DNA of 64,000 nt from Pseudomonas sp. PSE14. GTDB taxonomy: Bacteria > Pseudomonadota > Gammaproteobacteria > Pseudomonadales > Pseudomonadaceae. Where the stretch lies: positions 1,116,001 through 1,180,000 of the forward strand of contig NZ_CP115669.1 of the NCBI RefSeq assembly GCF_029203285.1, in the 5' to 3' direction. The position numbers and the translations under genes were made by a program. The notes beneath the pieces were generated by a model. That model worked only from the letters and a program-made list of their open reading frames with translations, searched no databases and was not told the origin of the DNA. Position 1 is the stretch's first letter. Every line of letters begins with the position of its first letter. Positions 43,257-54,073 of this stretch are shown piece after piece.

Positions 43257-44393
43257 ATGATTCCAAGAACCCTGTTCAGTTCCGACCACGAGCTGTTCCG
43301 CGACAGCGTCCGCAAGTTCCTCGAACAGGAGGCGGTGCCTTTCCATGCCCAATGGGAAAAAGACGGTCACGTCGATCGCCAGCTGTGGAACAAGGCCGGC
43401 GAGGCAGGGATGCTCTGCTCGCACCTGCCAGAGGCCTACGGCGGCATGGCGGCGGACTTCCTCTACAGCGCCGTGGTGATCGAGGAGATCGGCCGCCTGG
43501 GGCTTACGGGTATCGGTTTCTCGCTGCATTCGGACATCGTCGCGCCCTACATCCTTCACTACGGCAGCGAAGAGCTTAAGCAGCGTTACCTGCCCAAGCT
43601 GATCTCCGGCGAGATGGTCTCGGCCATCGCCATGACCGAGCCGGGGGCCGGCTCCGACCTGCAGGGGGTGAAGACCACTGCCGTGCTGGATGGCGACGAG
43701 TACGTGATCAACGGCTCGAAGACCTTCATCACCAACGGCTGGCTGGCCGACCTGGTGATCGTGGTCGCCAAGACCGACCCCAAGGCCGGCGCCAAGGGCA
43801 CCAGCCTGTTCCTGGTGGAGGCGGGCACGCCGGGCTTCTCCAAGGGCAAGCGCCTGGAGAAAGTCGGAATGAAGGCGCAGGACACTTCCGAGCTGTTCTT
43901 CCTGGACGTCCGCATTCCCAAGGAGAACCTGCTGGGCAAGGAAGGGCAGGGTTTCATCTACCTGATGCAGGAACTGCCGCAGGAGCGCCTGACGGTGGCC
44001 CTGGGCGCGCTGGCCTCCGCCGAAGCGGCGCTGAAGTGGACGCTGGAGTACACCCGCGAGCGCAAGGCGTTCGGAAAGTCCATCGCCGATTTCCAGAACA
44101 CTCGATTCAAGCTGGCGGAAATGGCCACCGAGATTCAGGTCGGTCGGGTCTTCGTCGACCGCTGCCTGGAGCAGCATCTGGAAGGCAAGCTGGACGTACC
44201 TACCGCGGCGATGGCCAAGTACTGGACCACCGACCTGCAGTGCAAGGTGCTCGACGAGTGCGTGCAGCTGCACGGCGGCTACGGCTTCATGTGGGAATAC
44301 CCGATCGCCCGCGCCTGGGCGGATGCGCGTGTACAGCGCATCTATGCCGGTACCAACGAGATCATGAAGGAAATCATCGCCCGCTCGCTGTAA
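43257..44393 (+). CDS. Acyl-CoA dehydrogenase
   Basis: A 378-residue flavoenzyme of the acyl-CoA dehydrogenase family. MIPRTLFSSDHELFRDSVRK opens the N-terminal helical domain; the FAD-binding MTEPGAGSDLQGVKT and the C-terminal signatures ECVQLHGGYGFMWEYPI and QRIYAGTNEIMKEIIARSL are complete. A much longer open frame from 42129 crosses the regulator gene and is spurious. Chain-length specificity cannot be told; no electron-transfer flavoprotein genes are nearby. Confidence 0.94.
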   Translation: MIPRTLFSSDHELFRDSVRKFLEQEAVPFHAQWEKDGHVDRQLWNKAGEAGMLCSHLPEAYGGMAADFLYSAVVIEEIGRLGLTGIGFSLHSDIVAPYILHYGSEELKQRYLPKLISGEMVSAIAMTEPGAGSDLQGVKTTAVLDGDEYVINGSKTFITNGWLADLVIVVAKTDPKAGAKGTSLFLVEAGTPGFSKGKRLEKVGMKAQDTSELFFLDVRIPKENLLGKEGQGFIYLMQELPQERLTVALGALASAEAALKWTLEYTRERKAFGKSIADFQNTRFKLAEMATEIQVGRVFVDRCLEQHLEGKLDVPTAAMAKYWTTDLQCKVLDECVQLHGGYGFMWEYPIARAWADARVQRIYAGTNEIMKEIIARSL

Positions 44394-44405
44394 CCTGAGC
44401 GGATG

Positions 44406-44432
44406 AAAAAGCCCGGCATTGCCTGGCTTTTT
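44406..44432 (+). terminator. Weak terminator after the acyl-CoA dehydrogenase gene
   Basis: AAAAAGCC and GGCTTTTT arms with an inner GGCATTGCC give an imperfect hairpin with a T-run. Confidence 0.6.
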
Positions 44433-44446
44433 CGTTTGCGGGGCGA

Positions 44447-45484
44447 TCAGGGAGCCGGGTTCGGCTGGTCCTTGTGGATCGCCTCGATGCCGGCCAGCAC
44501 CTCGTCGGAGAGCTTCAACTCGAAGCTGCCGAGGTTGGCTTCCAGTTGCTCGAGGTTGGTCGCGCCGATGATGTTGCTGGTCACGAACGGCCGGCTGGTG
44601 ACGAAGGCCAGGGCCATCTGCGCCGGGTCCAGGCCGTGCTCGCGGGCCAGGCTCACGTAGCGGTCGCAGGCACTGGCGGTCTGCGGATTGGTGTAGCGCG
44701 TGAAGCGGCTGAACAGGGTGATGCGCGCATTGACCGGGCGCGCACCGCCGAAGTATTTGCCTGAAAGCATGCCGAAGGCCATCGGCGAGTAGGCCAGCAG
44801 ACCGCATTGTTCGCGAATCGCTATTTCCGCCAGGCCTACCTCGAAGCTGCGGTTGAGCAGGTTGTAGGGATTCTGGATCGACACGGCGCGCGGCCAGCCG
44901 CGCTCCTGGGCGATCTGCAGGAAGCGCATGGTGCCCCAGGGCGTCTCGTTGGACAGGCCAATGTGACGGATCTTGCCGGCGCGAACCTGCTCGTCGAGCA
45001 CTTCCAGAGTGTCTTCCAGCGGGGTGAAGTTCTCTTCCTTGTGCTGGTAGCCCAGTTGGCCGAAGAAGTTGGTGCTGCGCTCGGGCCAGTGCAGTTGGTA
45101 AAGATCGATCCAGTCGGTCTGCAGGCGCTTGAGGCTGCCGTTGAGTGCTTCGACGATATTCTTGCGATCGTGCCTGAGCTGGCCGTCGCGGATATGGCTG
45201 ATGGAGTTGCCGGGGCCGGCGACCTTGCTGGCCAGCACCCAGTCGGCGCGATCCCCGCGCTGGCGGAACCAGTTGCCGATGATCTGCTCGGTGCGGGTGT
45301 AGGTTTCCGCGCGCGGTGGCACCGGGTACATCTCGGCGGTATCGATGAAATTCAGACCGGCGGCCTTGGCCCGCTCGATCTGGGCGAAGGCTTCGCCCTC
45401 GGTATTCTGCTCGCCCCAGGTCATGGTCCCCAGGCAGAGTGCGCTGACGTTGAGATCGGTGCGGCCGAGCGGGCGGTACTCCAT
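44447..45484 (-). CDS. Aldo/keto reductase (Tas-like)
   Basis: A 345-residue NADPH-dependent reductase of the TIM-barrel AKR superfamily. Catalytic Asp/Tyr are in FIDTAEMYPV, Lys in VLASKVAG, and His in LYQLHWPERS. MEYRPLGRTDLNVSALCLGT is the Tas-type start, also seen in a larger frame beginning at 45676 that runs into the rplM leader and is rejected. Convergent with the acyl-CoA dehydrogenase gene. Confidence 0.92.
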   Translation of the reverse strand: MEYRPLGRTDLNVSALCLGTMTWGEQNTEGEAFAQIERAKAAGLNFIDTAEMYPVPPRAETYTRTEQIIGNWFRQRGDRADWVLASKVAGPGNSISHIRDGQLRHDRKNIVEALNGSLKRLQTDWIDLYQLHWPERSTNFFGQLGYQHKEENFTPLEDTLEVLDEQVRAGKIRHIGLSNETPWGTMRFLQIAQERGWPRAVSIQNPYNLLNRSFEVGLAEIAIREQCGLLAYSPMAFGMLSGKYFGGARPVNARITLFSRFTRYTNPQTASACDRYVSLAREHGLDPAQMALAFVTSRPFVTSNIIGATNLEQLEANLGSFELKLSDEVLAGIEAIHKDQPNPAP

Positions 45485-45653
45485 GCAGGTCTCCTCATGA
45501 AAACAAGTGCGTGACACGGTTGAAAATTCTGCCGGAATCTGCATAATTCCGCAGCCTTTCATCGGTGGGGGATGCCAAGCCTGCCGATCGATACATCTAG
45601 TCGTTACGGACGCACACCGACCCGAGCCCCAATTCGTGTCTGTCTTCGGCTGT

Positions 45654-45689
45654 CCTTGACTTGTCAAGGCAACCACTGTCCAGTAAGAT
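45654..45689 (+). promoter_or_regulatory. rplM: rplM-rpsI promoter overlapping a palindrome
   Basis: TTGTCA (45661-45666) and TAAGAT (45684-45689) are spaced by 17 bp, a good sigma-70 promoter about 35 bp before rplM. The -35 lies inside CCTTGAC-TT-GTCAAGG (45654-45669), a perfect 7-bp inverted repeat that could be an operator. Confidence 0.7.
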
Positions 45690-45729
45690 TCGCCGTCTTA
45701 TTTTCAGGCGGCCCCTGAGGCTATAACGA

Positions 45730-46158
45730 ATGAAAACTTATACCGCGAAACCAGAAACTGTTAAGCGCGACTGGTTCGTCGTCGACGCTGCTGGCCTGAC
45801 CCTGGGTCGTCTGGCTACCGAGATTGCTACCCGCCTGCGCGGCAAGCACAAGCCGGAATACACCCCGCACGTTGACACCGGCGACTACATCGTCGTCATC
45901 AACGCCGAGCAGGTTCGTGTCACTGGCGCCAAAGCTACCGACAAGATGTACTACCATCACTCGGGCTTCCCGGGCGGTATCAAGTCGATCAACTTCGAGA
46001 AGCTGATCGCCAAGGCTCCTGAGCGTGTTATCGAGACTGCCGTCAAAGGCATGCTGCCGAAGAACCCGCTGGGCCGCGACATGTACCGCAAGCTGAAAGT
46101 GTACAAGGGTGCCAACCACCCGCACACCGCTCAGCAGCCTCAAGAACTGAAGATTTAA
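45730..46158 (+). CDS. rplM: 50S ribosomal protein L13
   Basis: A 142-residue ribosomal protein of normal length, starting [20 protein letters not shown]. Signature segments include [20 protein letters not shown] and [19 protein letters not shown]. It heads the conserved rplM-rpsI operon; rpsI starts 14 bp on. Confidence 0.98.
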   Translation: MKTYTAKPETVKRDWFVVDAAGLTLGRLATEIATRLRGKHKPEYTPHVDTGDYIVVINAEQVRVTGAKATDKMYYHHSGFPGGIKSINFEKLIAKAPERVIETAVKGMLPKNPLGRDMYRKLKVYKGANHPHTAQQPQELKI

Positions 46159-46172
46159 CGGGATAGCTCATT

Positions 46173-46565
46173 ATGTCGGCGACTCAAAATTACGGCACTG
46201 GCCGTCGTAAGACCGCTACCGCTCGCGTCTTCCTGCGTCCGGGCACTGGCAAGATCTCCATCAACAACCGCACTATCGAGCAGTTCTTCGGTCGTGAGAC
46301 CGCTCGCATGGTTGTCCGTCAGCCGCTCGAGCTGACCGAGAACACCGAGAAGTTCGATATCTACGTTACCGTCGTTGGCGGTGGCGTGAGCGGTCAAGCT
46401 GGTGCGATCCGTCACGGTATCACCCGCGCTCTGATCGAATACGACGAGACCCTGCGCAGCCCGCTGCGTAAGGCCGGCTACGTAACTCGCGATGCTCGCG
46501 AAGTTGAACGTAAGAAAGTCGGTCTGCGTAAAGCGCGTAAGCGTCCGCAGTACTCCAAGCGTTAA
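46173..46565 (+). CDS. rpsI: 30S ribosomal protein S9
   Basis: A 130-residue protein with the S9 start [20 protein letters not shown] and the C-terminal [17 protein letters not shown] tail that contacts the P-site tRNA. Followed by a strong intrinsic terminator. Confidence 0.98.
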   Translation: MSATQNYGTGRRKTATARVFLRPGTGKISINNRTIEQFFGRETARMVVRQPLELTENTEKFDIYVTVVGGGVSGQAGAIRHGITRALIEYDETLRSPLRKAGYVTRDAREVERKKVGLRKARKRPQYSKR

Positions 46566-46577
46566 TACGACGCTTCG

Positions 46578-46614
46578 AAAAAACGCCCAGATCCTTTGGA
46601 CTGGGCGTTTTTTT
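46578..46614 (+). terminator. rplM-rpsI operon terminator
   Basis: AAAAAACGCCCAG and CTGGGCGTTTTTTT flank a 10-nt loop: long T-run, strong stem. Confidence 0.93.
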
Positions 46615-46704
46615 ATGTCTTCAATTTGTTCGTGCGGCAAGGTGTCGCATCCGCGCGAGCCCCGTCCGGCAAGGGTTTCGCTAACTTCGTATCTGGCTAT
46701 TACC

Positions 46705-46733
46705 TTGTCAGCACAAGGGCTTTTCTTTACCAT
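46705..46733 (+). promoter_or_regulatory. petA: petABC promoter candidate
   Basis: TTGTCA (46705-46710) and TACCAT (46728-46733) with a 17-bp spacer lie about 80 bp before petA, in the 248-bp region after the rpsI terminator. The rest of that region shows no other clear signals. Confidence 0.5.
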
Positions 46734-46813
46734 TTGGCGAATTTTTTGCGCGGCTCGAATTTTTACTTAAAAGCCTGAACTGAACAGGCTTGAAGCTGAT
46801 GGGAGACGACTGA

Positions 46814-47404
46814 ATGAGTAATGACGGCGTGAATGCAGGCCGGCGTCGCTTCCTTGTCGCGGCCACCTCGGTGGTTGGCGCGGCGGGAGCGGTCGGAGCT
46901 GCGGTCCCGTTCGTGGGGTCATGGTTCCCCAGTGCCAAGGCGAAGGCCGCTGGCGCGCCGGTGAAGGTCAACGTAGGGAAGATCGAGCCGGGCCAGCAGG
47001 TTATCGCTGAGTGGCGGGGCAAGCCGGTGTTCCTGGTGCATCGCACCAAGGAAATGCTGGACGCGCTGCCGACCCTCGAAGGGCAACTGGCCGACCCCGA
47101 GTCGAAGGCTTCGGATCAACCGGCCTACGTCGATCCCAAAGTGCGTTCGATCAAGCCGGAACTGGCCGTGATCGTTGGTATCTGCACCCACCTGGGCTGC
47201 TCGCCGACCTTCCGCCCTGAAGTCGCTCCCGCGGACCTCGGTCCGGATTGGAAGGGTGGCTACTTCTGCCCTTGCCACGGCTCCCATTACGACCTCGCCG
47301 GCCGCGTTTACAAGGGGCAACCCGCTCCGATGAACCTGCCGATTCCGCCTTATTCGCTTGATGGTGATGAATTGACCATCGGTGTGGACCAGGAGAAAGC
47401 CTGA
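46814..47404 (+). CDS. petA: Ubiquinol-cytochrome c reductase Rieske iron-sulfur subunit
   Basis: A 196-residue [2Fe-2S] protein of the bc1 complex. The N-terminus has a Tat motif (GRRRFLVAAT) inside a signal anchor. Cluster ligands are Cys124 and His126 in CTHLGC and Cys152 and His155 in CPCHGS. Its stop overlaps the petB start by one base. Terminal electron acceptor is cytochrome c1. Confidence 0.97.
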   Translation: MSNDGVNAGRRRFLVAATSVVGAAGAVGAAVPFVGSWFPSAKAKAAGAPVKVNVGKIEPGQQVIAEWRGKPVFLVHRTKEMLDALPTLEGQLADPESKASDQPAYVDPKVRSIKPELAVIVGICTHLGCSPTFRPEVAPADLGPDWKGGYFCPCHGSHYDLAGRVYKGQPAPMNLPIPPYSLDGDELTIGVDQEKA

Positions 47405-48615
47405 TGAACAAGTTCATGGCTTGGGTCGATGCCCGCTTCCCCGCGACCAAGATGTGGGAAGACCATCTGAGCAAGTATTACGCCCCGAAGAACTTCAACT
47501 TCTGGTACTTCTTCGGTTCGCTGGCGCTGCTGGTGCTGGTCAACCAGATCCTCACCGGTATCTGGCTGACCATGAGCTTCACCCCGTCGGCGGAAGAGGC
47601 TTTCGCCTCCGTCGAGTACATCATGCGAGATGTCGATTACGGGTGGATCATCCGCTACATGCACTCCACCGGCGCTTCGGCGTTCTTCGTGGTCGTCTAC
47701 CTGCACATGTTCCGTGGCCTGCTCTACGGCTCCTACCAGAAGCCGCGCGAGCTGGTGTGGATCTTCGGCATGCTGATCTACCTCGCCCTGATGGCCGAGG
47801 CCTTCATGGGCTACCTGCTGCCCTGGGGCCAGATGTCCTACTGGGGTGCCCAGGTGATCATCTCGCTGTTCGGCGCCATTCCGGTCGTCGGCGAGGACCT
47901 GGCCCAGTGGATCCGTGGTGACTTCCTGATCTCCGGCATCACCCTGAACCGCTTCTTCGCCCTGCACGTGATCGCCCTGCCGATCGTCCTGCTCGGCCTG
48001 GTCGTGCTGCACATCCTGGCGCTGCACGAAGTCGGCTCGAACAACCCGGACGGCGTGGACATCAAGAAGAAGAAGGACGAGAACGGCGTACCGCTGGACG
48101 GCATTGCCTTCCACCCGTACTACACCGTCAAGGACATCGTCGGTGTCGTGGTCTTCCTGTTCGTCTTCTGCACCGTGATCTTCTTCTTCCCGGAAATGGG
48201 CGGTTTCTTCCTCGAGAAGCCCAACTTCGAGATGGCGAACCAGTTCAAGACCCCCGAGCACATCGCTCCGGTGTGGTACTTCACTCCGTTCTACGCCATC
48301 CTGCGCGCCGTTCCGGACAAGCTGATGGGTGTCATCGCCATGGGCGCCGCCATCGCCGTGCTGTTCGTGCTGCCGTGGCTGGACCGTAGCCCGGTTCGCT
48401 CGATCCGCTACAAGGGCTGGCTGAGCAAGATCTGGCTGGTGATCTTCGCGGTTTCCTTCGTGATCCTCGGCTACTACGGCTCGCAAGCGCCGTCGCCGCT
48501 GGGCACCACGCTGTCCCGCCTGTGCACCATTCTGTATTTCGCCTTCTTCATCCTGATGCCGTTCTACACCCGGATGGAGAAAACCAAACCGGTTCCGGAA
48601 AGGGTGACTGGCTGA
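47404..48615 (+). CDS. petB: Cytochrome b of the bc1 complex
   Basis: A 403-residue multi-helix membrane protein with two b hemes. GYLLPWGQMSYWGAQVI and conserved heme histidines (RYMHSTGASAFFVVVYLHMF and LHVIALPIVLLGLVVLHILA) are present, as is the quinone-site PEW-type region, here FKTPEHIAPVWYFTPFYAI. Single-gene cytochrome b, not fused to c1. petC begins on the stop codon (TGATG). Confidence 0.97.
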   Translation: MNKFMAWVDARFPATKMWEDHLSKYYAPKNFNFWYFFGSLALLVLVNQILTGIWLTMSFTPSAEEAFASVEYIMRDVDYGWIIRYMHSTGASAFFVVVYLHMFRGLLYGSYQKPRELVWIFGMLIYLALMAEAFMGYLLPWGQMSYWGAQVIISLFGAIPVVGEDLAQWIRGDFLISGITLNRFFALHVIALPIVLLGLVVLHILALHEVGSNNPDGVDIKKKKDENGVPLDGIAFHPYYTVKDIVGVVVFLFVFCTVIFFFPEMGGFFLEKPNFEMANQFKTPEHIAPVWYFTPFYAILRAVPDKLMGVIAMGAAIAVLFVLPWLDRSPVRSIRYKGWLSKIWLVIFAVSFVILGYYGSQAPSPLGTTLSRLCTILYFAFFILMPFYTRMEKTKPVPERVTG

Positions 48616-49397
48616 TGAAAAAGCAATTCGCTGCATTTGTTCTGGCTCTGCTGCCCGTCTTCGGCTTCGCTGCCGAAGGCCATGGCCCGGCACTCGATCA
48701 TGTCGATATCGATCTGACCGACAAGGCTGCCATGCAGGATGGCGCGCGCACCTTCGCCAACTACTGCATGGGCTGCCACAGCGCCAAATTCCAGCGTTAT
48801 GAGCGTGTCGGTCGTGATCTGGGTATTCCGGAAGAGCTGATGATGAGCCACCTGGTGTTCACCGGTGCGAAGATCGGCGATCACATGGACATCGGCATGA
48901 AGCCCGCTGACGCCAAGGTATGGTTCGGTGCTGCTCCGCCGGACCTGACTCTGGTGGCCCGTGTGCGTGGTACTGACTGGCTGTACACCTACCTGCGTTC
49001 GTTCTACGAAGATCCCAAGCGTCCGTGGGGCGTGAACAACAAGGTCTTCCCGAACGTCGGCATGCCGAACGTGCTGGCCAGCGTCCAGGGGCGCCAGGTC
49101 ATCGGCTGCAAGCAGGTCCAGGTCGTCGAGGATGGCAAGAAGCAGTACGATCCTCTGACTGGTACCCCGCTGACCCACGAGGCCTGCGATCAACTGACCA
49201 TCGTTCCGAAGTCCGGTCAGCTGAACGAAGCCCAGTTCGACGAAAAGGTGAAGAACCTGGTGACCTTCCTGGCTTACTCGGCTGACCCGAACAAGCTGGA
49301 ATCCCACCGCATCGGCACCTACGTCCTGCTGTTCCTGGCCTTCTTCTTCGTGTTCGCCTATCTGCTCAAGCGTGAATACTGGAAGGACGTGCACTAA
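48615..49397 (+). CDS. petC: Cytochrome c1
   Basis: A 260-residue protein with a signal peptide (MKKQFAAFVLALLPVFGFAA) and the covalent heme motif CMGCH at residues 51-55. A C-terminal membrane anchor (YVLLFLAFFFVFAYLL) ends in KREYWKDVH. The start at 48615 is preferred; the longer frame from 48522 lies in petB. It closes petABC. Confidence 0.96.
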   Translation: MKKQFAAFVLALLPVFGFAAEGHGPALDHVDIDLTDKAAMQDGARTFANYCMGCHSAKFQRYERVGRDLGIPEELMMSHLVFTGAKIGDHMDIGMKPADAKVWFGAAPPDLTLVARVRGTDWLYTYLRSFYEDPKRPWGVNNKVFPNVGMPNVLASVQGRQVIGCKQVQVVEDGKKQYDPLTGTPLTHEACDQLTIVPKSGQLNEAQFDEKVKNLVTFLAYSADPNKLESHRIGTYVLLFLAFFFVFAYLLKREYWKDVH

Positions 49398-49416
49398 GCA
49401 CTGCCAGCTGTAACAA

Positions 49417-49447
49417 GCGCGCGCCCTACGGGGCGCGCGCGTCTTTC
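49417..49447 (+). terminator. Terminator after petC
   Basis: GCGCGCGCCC and GGGGCGCGCGC arms with a TAC loop, then GTCTTTCT. Very stable hairpin with a mediocre T-run; read-through into sspA is possible. Confidence 0.7.
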
Positions 49448-49475
49448 TACCTCCCACCCCGAGGAGGCGCGCGGC

Positions 49476-50093
49476 ATGGCCGCAATCAATAAGCTTACCT
49501 GTTTCTCCGACCCTTCCTGCCATTACAGCCATCGCGTGCGCCTGGTGCTGGCCGAGAAGAGCGTCGTTGCCGATATCATCGACGTACCGGCCGGTAACAT
49601 TCCGGCCAAGCTCGCCGAAGTGAACCCCTATGGCAGCCTGCCGACCCTGGTGGATCGCGATCTTTCGCTCTACGAGTCGACGGTGGTCATGGAGTACCTC
49701 GATGAACGTTATCCACACCCGCCGTTGCTGCCGGTTTACCCGGTGGCCCGTGCCAATAGCCGCTTGTTGATGCACCGCATCCAGCGGGACTGGTGCGCTC
49801 TGGTGGACCGCATTCTCGACTCGCGGCAGAAGGACGCTGAGCGTGCCTTGGCGAGAAAGGAATTGCGTGAGAGCCTGACGGGAGTATCGCCGCTGTTCGC
49901 CGACAAGCCCTTCTTCCTCAGCGAGGACCTCAGCCTGGTGGATTGCTGCTTGTTGCCGATTCTCTGGCGGCTGCCGGTCCTGGGCATCGAGTTGCCGCGC
50001 CCGGCCAAACCGTTGCTGGATTACATGGAGCGGCAGTTTGCACGAGAAACTTTCCGTGCGAGCCTGTCCTCTATCGAACGTGATATGCGCTAA
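49476..50093 (+). CDS. sspA: Stringent starvation protein A
   Basis: A 205-residue GST-fold protein that binds RNA polymerase and alters transcription in stationary phase and virulence. The N-terminal [19 protein letters not shown] and [20 protein letters not shown] are typical. It lacks the GST catalytic residue. GGAGG precedes the ATG. sspB follows after 8 bp. Confidence 0.95.
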   Translation: MAAINKLTCFSDPSCHYSHRVRLVLAEKSVVADIIDVPAGNIPAKLAEVNPYGSLPTLVDRDLSLYESTVVMEYLDERYPHPPLLPVYPVARANSRLLMHRIQRDWCALVDRILDSRQKDAERALARKELRESLTGVSPLFADKPFFLSEDLSLVDCCLLPILWRLPVLGIELPRPAKPLLDYMERQFARETFRASLSSIERDMR

Positions 50094-50101
50094 GGAGCCC
50101 G

Positions 50102-50509
50102 ATGATGAACTCCAGTCGTCCCTACCTCGTGCGAGCCCTCTATGAGTGGATCGTCGACAACGGCTGCACCCCGCATATCCTGGTGAATTCCGAGTACCCG
50201 GGCGTGCGGGTGCCGCCGGGCTATGCCAGCGACGGCCAGATCGTGCTCAACGTATCGCCGACCGCGGTGCGCCACTTGCAGATGGACAACGAAGCCGTCA
50301 GCTTCGAAGGCCGCTTCGGCGGTGTTGCTCAGAGCCTGTACATTCCGTCCCAGGCGGTAATGGCCATCTACGCTCGGGAGAATGGCCAGGGCATGGTCTT
50401 CGATCTGGAGCCGCCGGTGCCGACCGACGATGAGGACCTGCCAGACGATGGTCCATCCGACGAGCCGCCGCGACCCAGCGGCCGGCCCAGCCTCAAGGTG
50501 GTGAAGTAA
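50102..50509 (+). CDS. sspB: ClpXP adaptor SspB
   Basis: A 135-residue adaptor delivering ssrA-tagged proteins to ClpXP. The SspB fold starts SSRPYLVRALYEWIVDNGCT and contains the peptide-binding groove; the acidic flexible linker ends in the ClpX-binding motif RPSLKVVK. It may start at ATG 50102 or 50105. Confidence 0.95.
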   Translation: MMNSSRPYLVRALYEWIVDNGCTPHILVNSEYPGVRVPPGYASDGQIVLNVSPTAVRHLQMDNEAVSFEGRFGGVAQSLYIPSQAVMAIYARENGQGMVFDLEPPVPTDDEDLPDDGPSDEPPRPSGRPSLKVVK

Positions 50510-50510
50510 T

Positions 50511-50539
50511 AAAAAAGGCGACCCAAGGGTCGCCTTTTT
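50511..50539. terminator. Terminator between sspB and the BON lipoprotein gene
   Basis: AAAAAAGGCGACCC and GGGTCGCCTTTTTC form a symmetric hairpin usable from both sides. Confidence 0.9.
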
Positions 50540-50561
50540 CATGCCTGCAACAATGGCTCGC

Positions 50562-52132
<1,571 letters not shown>

Positions 52133-52136
<4 letters not shown>

Positions 52137-53947
52137 ATACCGCTGTTCTCCAGCGGCTGCACCTGCCCATTCTTGAATTCGGCCCAGGGCAGGTGGCGCT
52201 CGACGCGCTGGCTGGCATTCACGCTTAGGGTGCCGGTCAGGCCGTCGACCTGCATGCTCGGCACGGCCTTGAGTTCCGGCAGGCGCGGGGCCAGTTGGTA
52301 GGCATCGGCACCCATGGCATACAGGCGGCCCAGGCTGCCGTTGGCTTGCGGCCATTGGGCGGAGACCTGCTGGCGCAGCGGGTTGTTCGGCTCCAGCAGC
52401 CAGGGGGTTTCGCAGAAGCGGATGCCGTTCAGGTCCTGGTCCTGCGCCGGGTTGTTCACACCGCTGTACAGGTTGGACGTGGCGTAGACCGGCAGGTCGC
52501 CCGCGTACTGGAAGGCCAGGGTCGGCTTGATCTGGCGAGCCTGCTGCGGGGTGGCGGCAAGGAAGATGAAGTCGATGTCCTGGCGACGCGAGGGCTGGGT
52601 GTCGACACTGCTGTCGAGCACGCCCTGCAGGCGCTTGGCGCGGCCTTCGCTCTGGCGCAGTTGCAGCAGGTCGGCGATCTGGCGGGCCAGTTCTACCGGC
52701 TGGTCGACGTGCTCGGCGGCGATCAGGGTGCCGCCGGCGGCCTGCCAGTTGCGGCTGAAGGAGGCCAGGACGCGGTCGCCCCACTCGCCGCGCGGCACCA
52801 GGGCCACGGCGCGACGCATGCCGTCGTTCCAGGCGCGGCTGGCGACTTCACGGGCTTCGTCCTCGGCGGACAGGCCGAACTGGAACAGCTGGGCCGGGCC
52901 TTCCTGATTGCCGTCGCTGTAGTTCAGCGCGAGGGTGGTGATCGGCAGTTGCTGCTGGCTGCTCAGTTGCTTGACCAGGTTCTTCTCCAGCGGGCCGACG
53001 ACCAGTTGCACGCCGTCGGCCTGGGCCTGGCGGTAGAACTCGTCCAGCGAGCGGACCTGGGTGCTGTCATAGAGCTTGATGGCTGGTTGGGCCTGGCCGT
53101 TTTGCTGGGCCTGGTAGTGCGCAGCCAGGAATCCATCCTGCAGTGCGCGGGATACCGAGGCCAACTGGCCTTGTTGCGGCAGCAGCAGGGCGATGGTGTT
53201 GAGCGGCTGGGCGGCCAGGGATTTCAGCTTGGTCAGGGCGTCAGGCAGTTGCTTGGCGGCCGGGTGATCGGGGTTCTGGGCGACCCACTTGTCGATGTTG
53301 GACTGCTGTTCCTTCAGCGTCGAGGAGGTCTTGGTGATGCGTGCCAGCTCCAGCCAGCCGTTCAGGTCGCCTTCGTTGGCGCTGGGCTGCAGTTGCTCGG
53401 CCGGCAGGCTGGAGACCAGGCCCCAGATGGCTTCATGGTTGCTCTTGCTGGCTTCGGCGTTGAGCAGCGGGTCGATGAACACGCGCTCGCGGGCGGCGCT
53501 CAGGGCCTGGCCGTCGGCGGCCAGTGCCAGGGACTTGACCATGCCGGCGCGCGCTTGCAGGTCGGTCGGCATTTCGCCCAGGCGCTGGAAATTCGGATTC
53601 TCGAATGCCTTCAGGGCGGCCTTGGGCTTGTTGCGGGCCAGTTCGAGCTGGGCGCGCAGGGTGCTGGCAAAGACCTGCTGGGCCGGCTTCAGGCTATCCA
53701 TCGGGGTCTGGTCGAGGATCTGGGTGGAGCGGCCGAAGTCCTTCTGCTTGTACGCAAGGTCAGCGGCGGAAAGGCGCAGCACGGCGGCTTCGTCGGGCTT
53801 GGCGGTGGAGGCCTGCTGTAGCAGCTGTTCGATGCTGGCGTCAGGGGTGCGCGGCAGTTCGCCGAGGTTGGACGACGGGGAAGAGGCGCAGGCGGCGAGC
53901 ATGCCGGCAAGGAACAGAGCGGAAAGCGGACGCAGGCGAGCGATCAT
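52133..53947 (-). CDS. lpoA: Penicillin-binding-protein activator LpoA
   Basis: A 604-residue outer-membrane lipoprotein: lipobox LAGMLAAC (Cys20), a TPR-rich N-terminal half (about 30-250) and a periplasmic-binding-protein-like C-terminal half (about 270-600, beginning NTIALLLPQQGQLASVSRAL). E. coli LpoA activates PBP1A; the Pseudomonas protein is its homologue. Start MIARLRPLSAL chosen over the GTG/ATG 21 bases upstream because it gives a proper signal peptide. Divergent from rsmI. Confidence 0.93.
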
Positions 53948-54073
53948 ATCGGGCTTCTCGTGACGCATTCAAAGAACTGCCGATTGTACCCAAGCGGCGA
54001 GGGGGACGCGATGGCGGCTGCCGGAATCGGGATACAATGCGGCTTTTTCAGATACTTCCGGCGAGGTTAGCGC

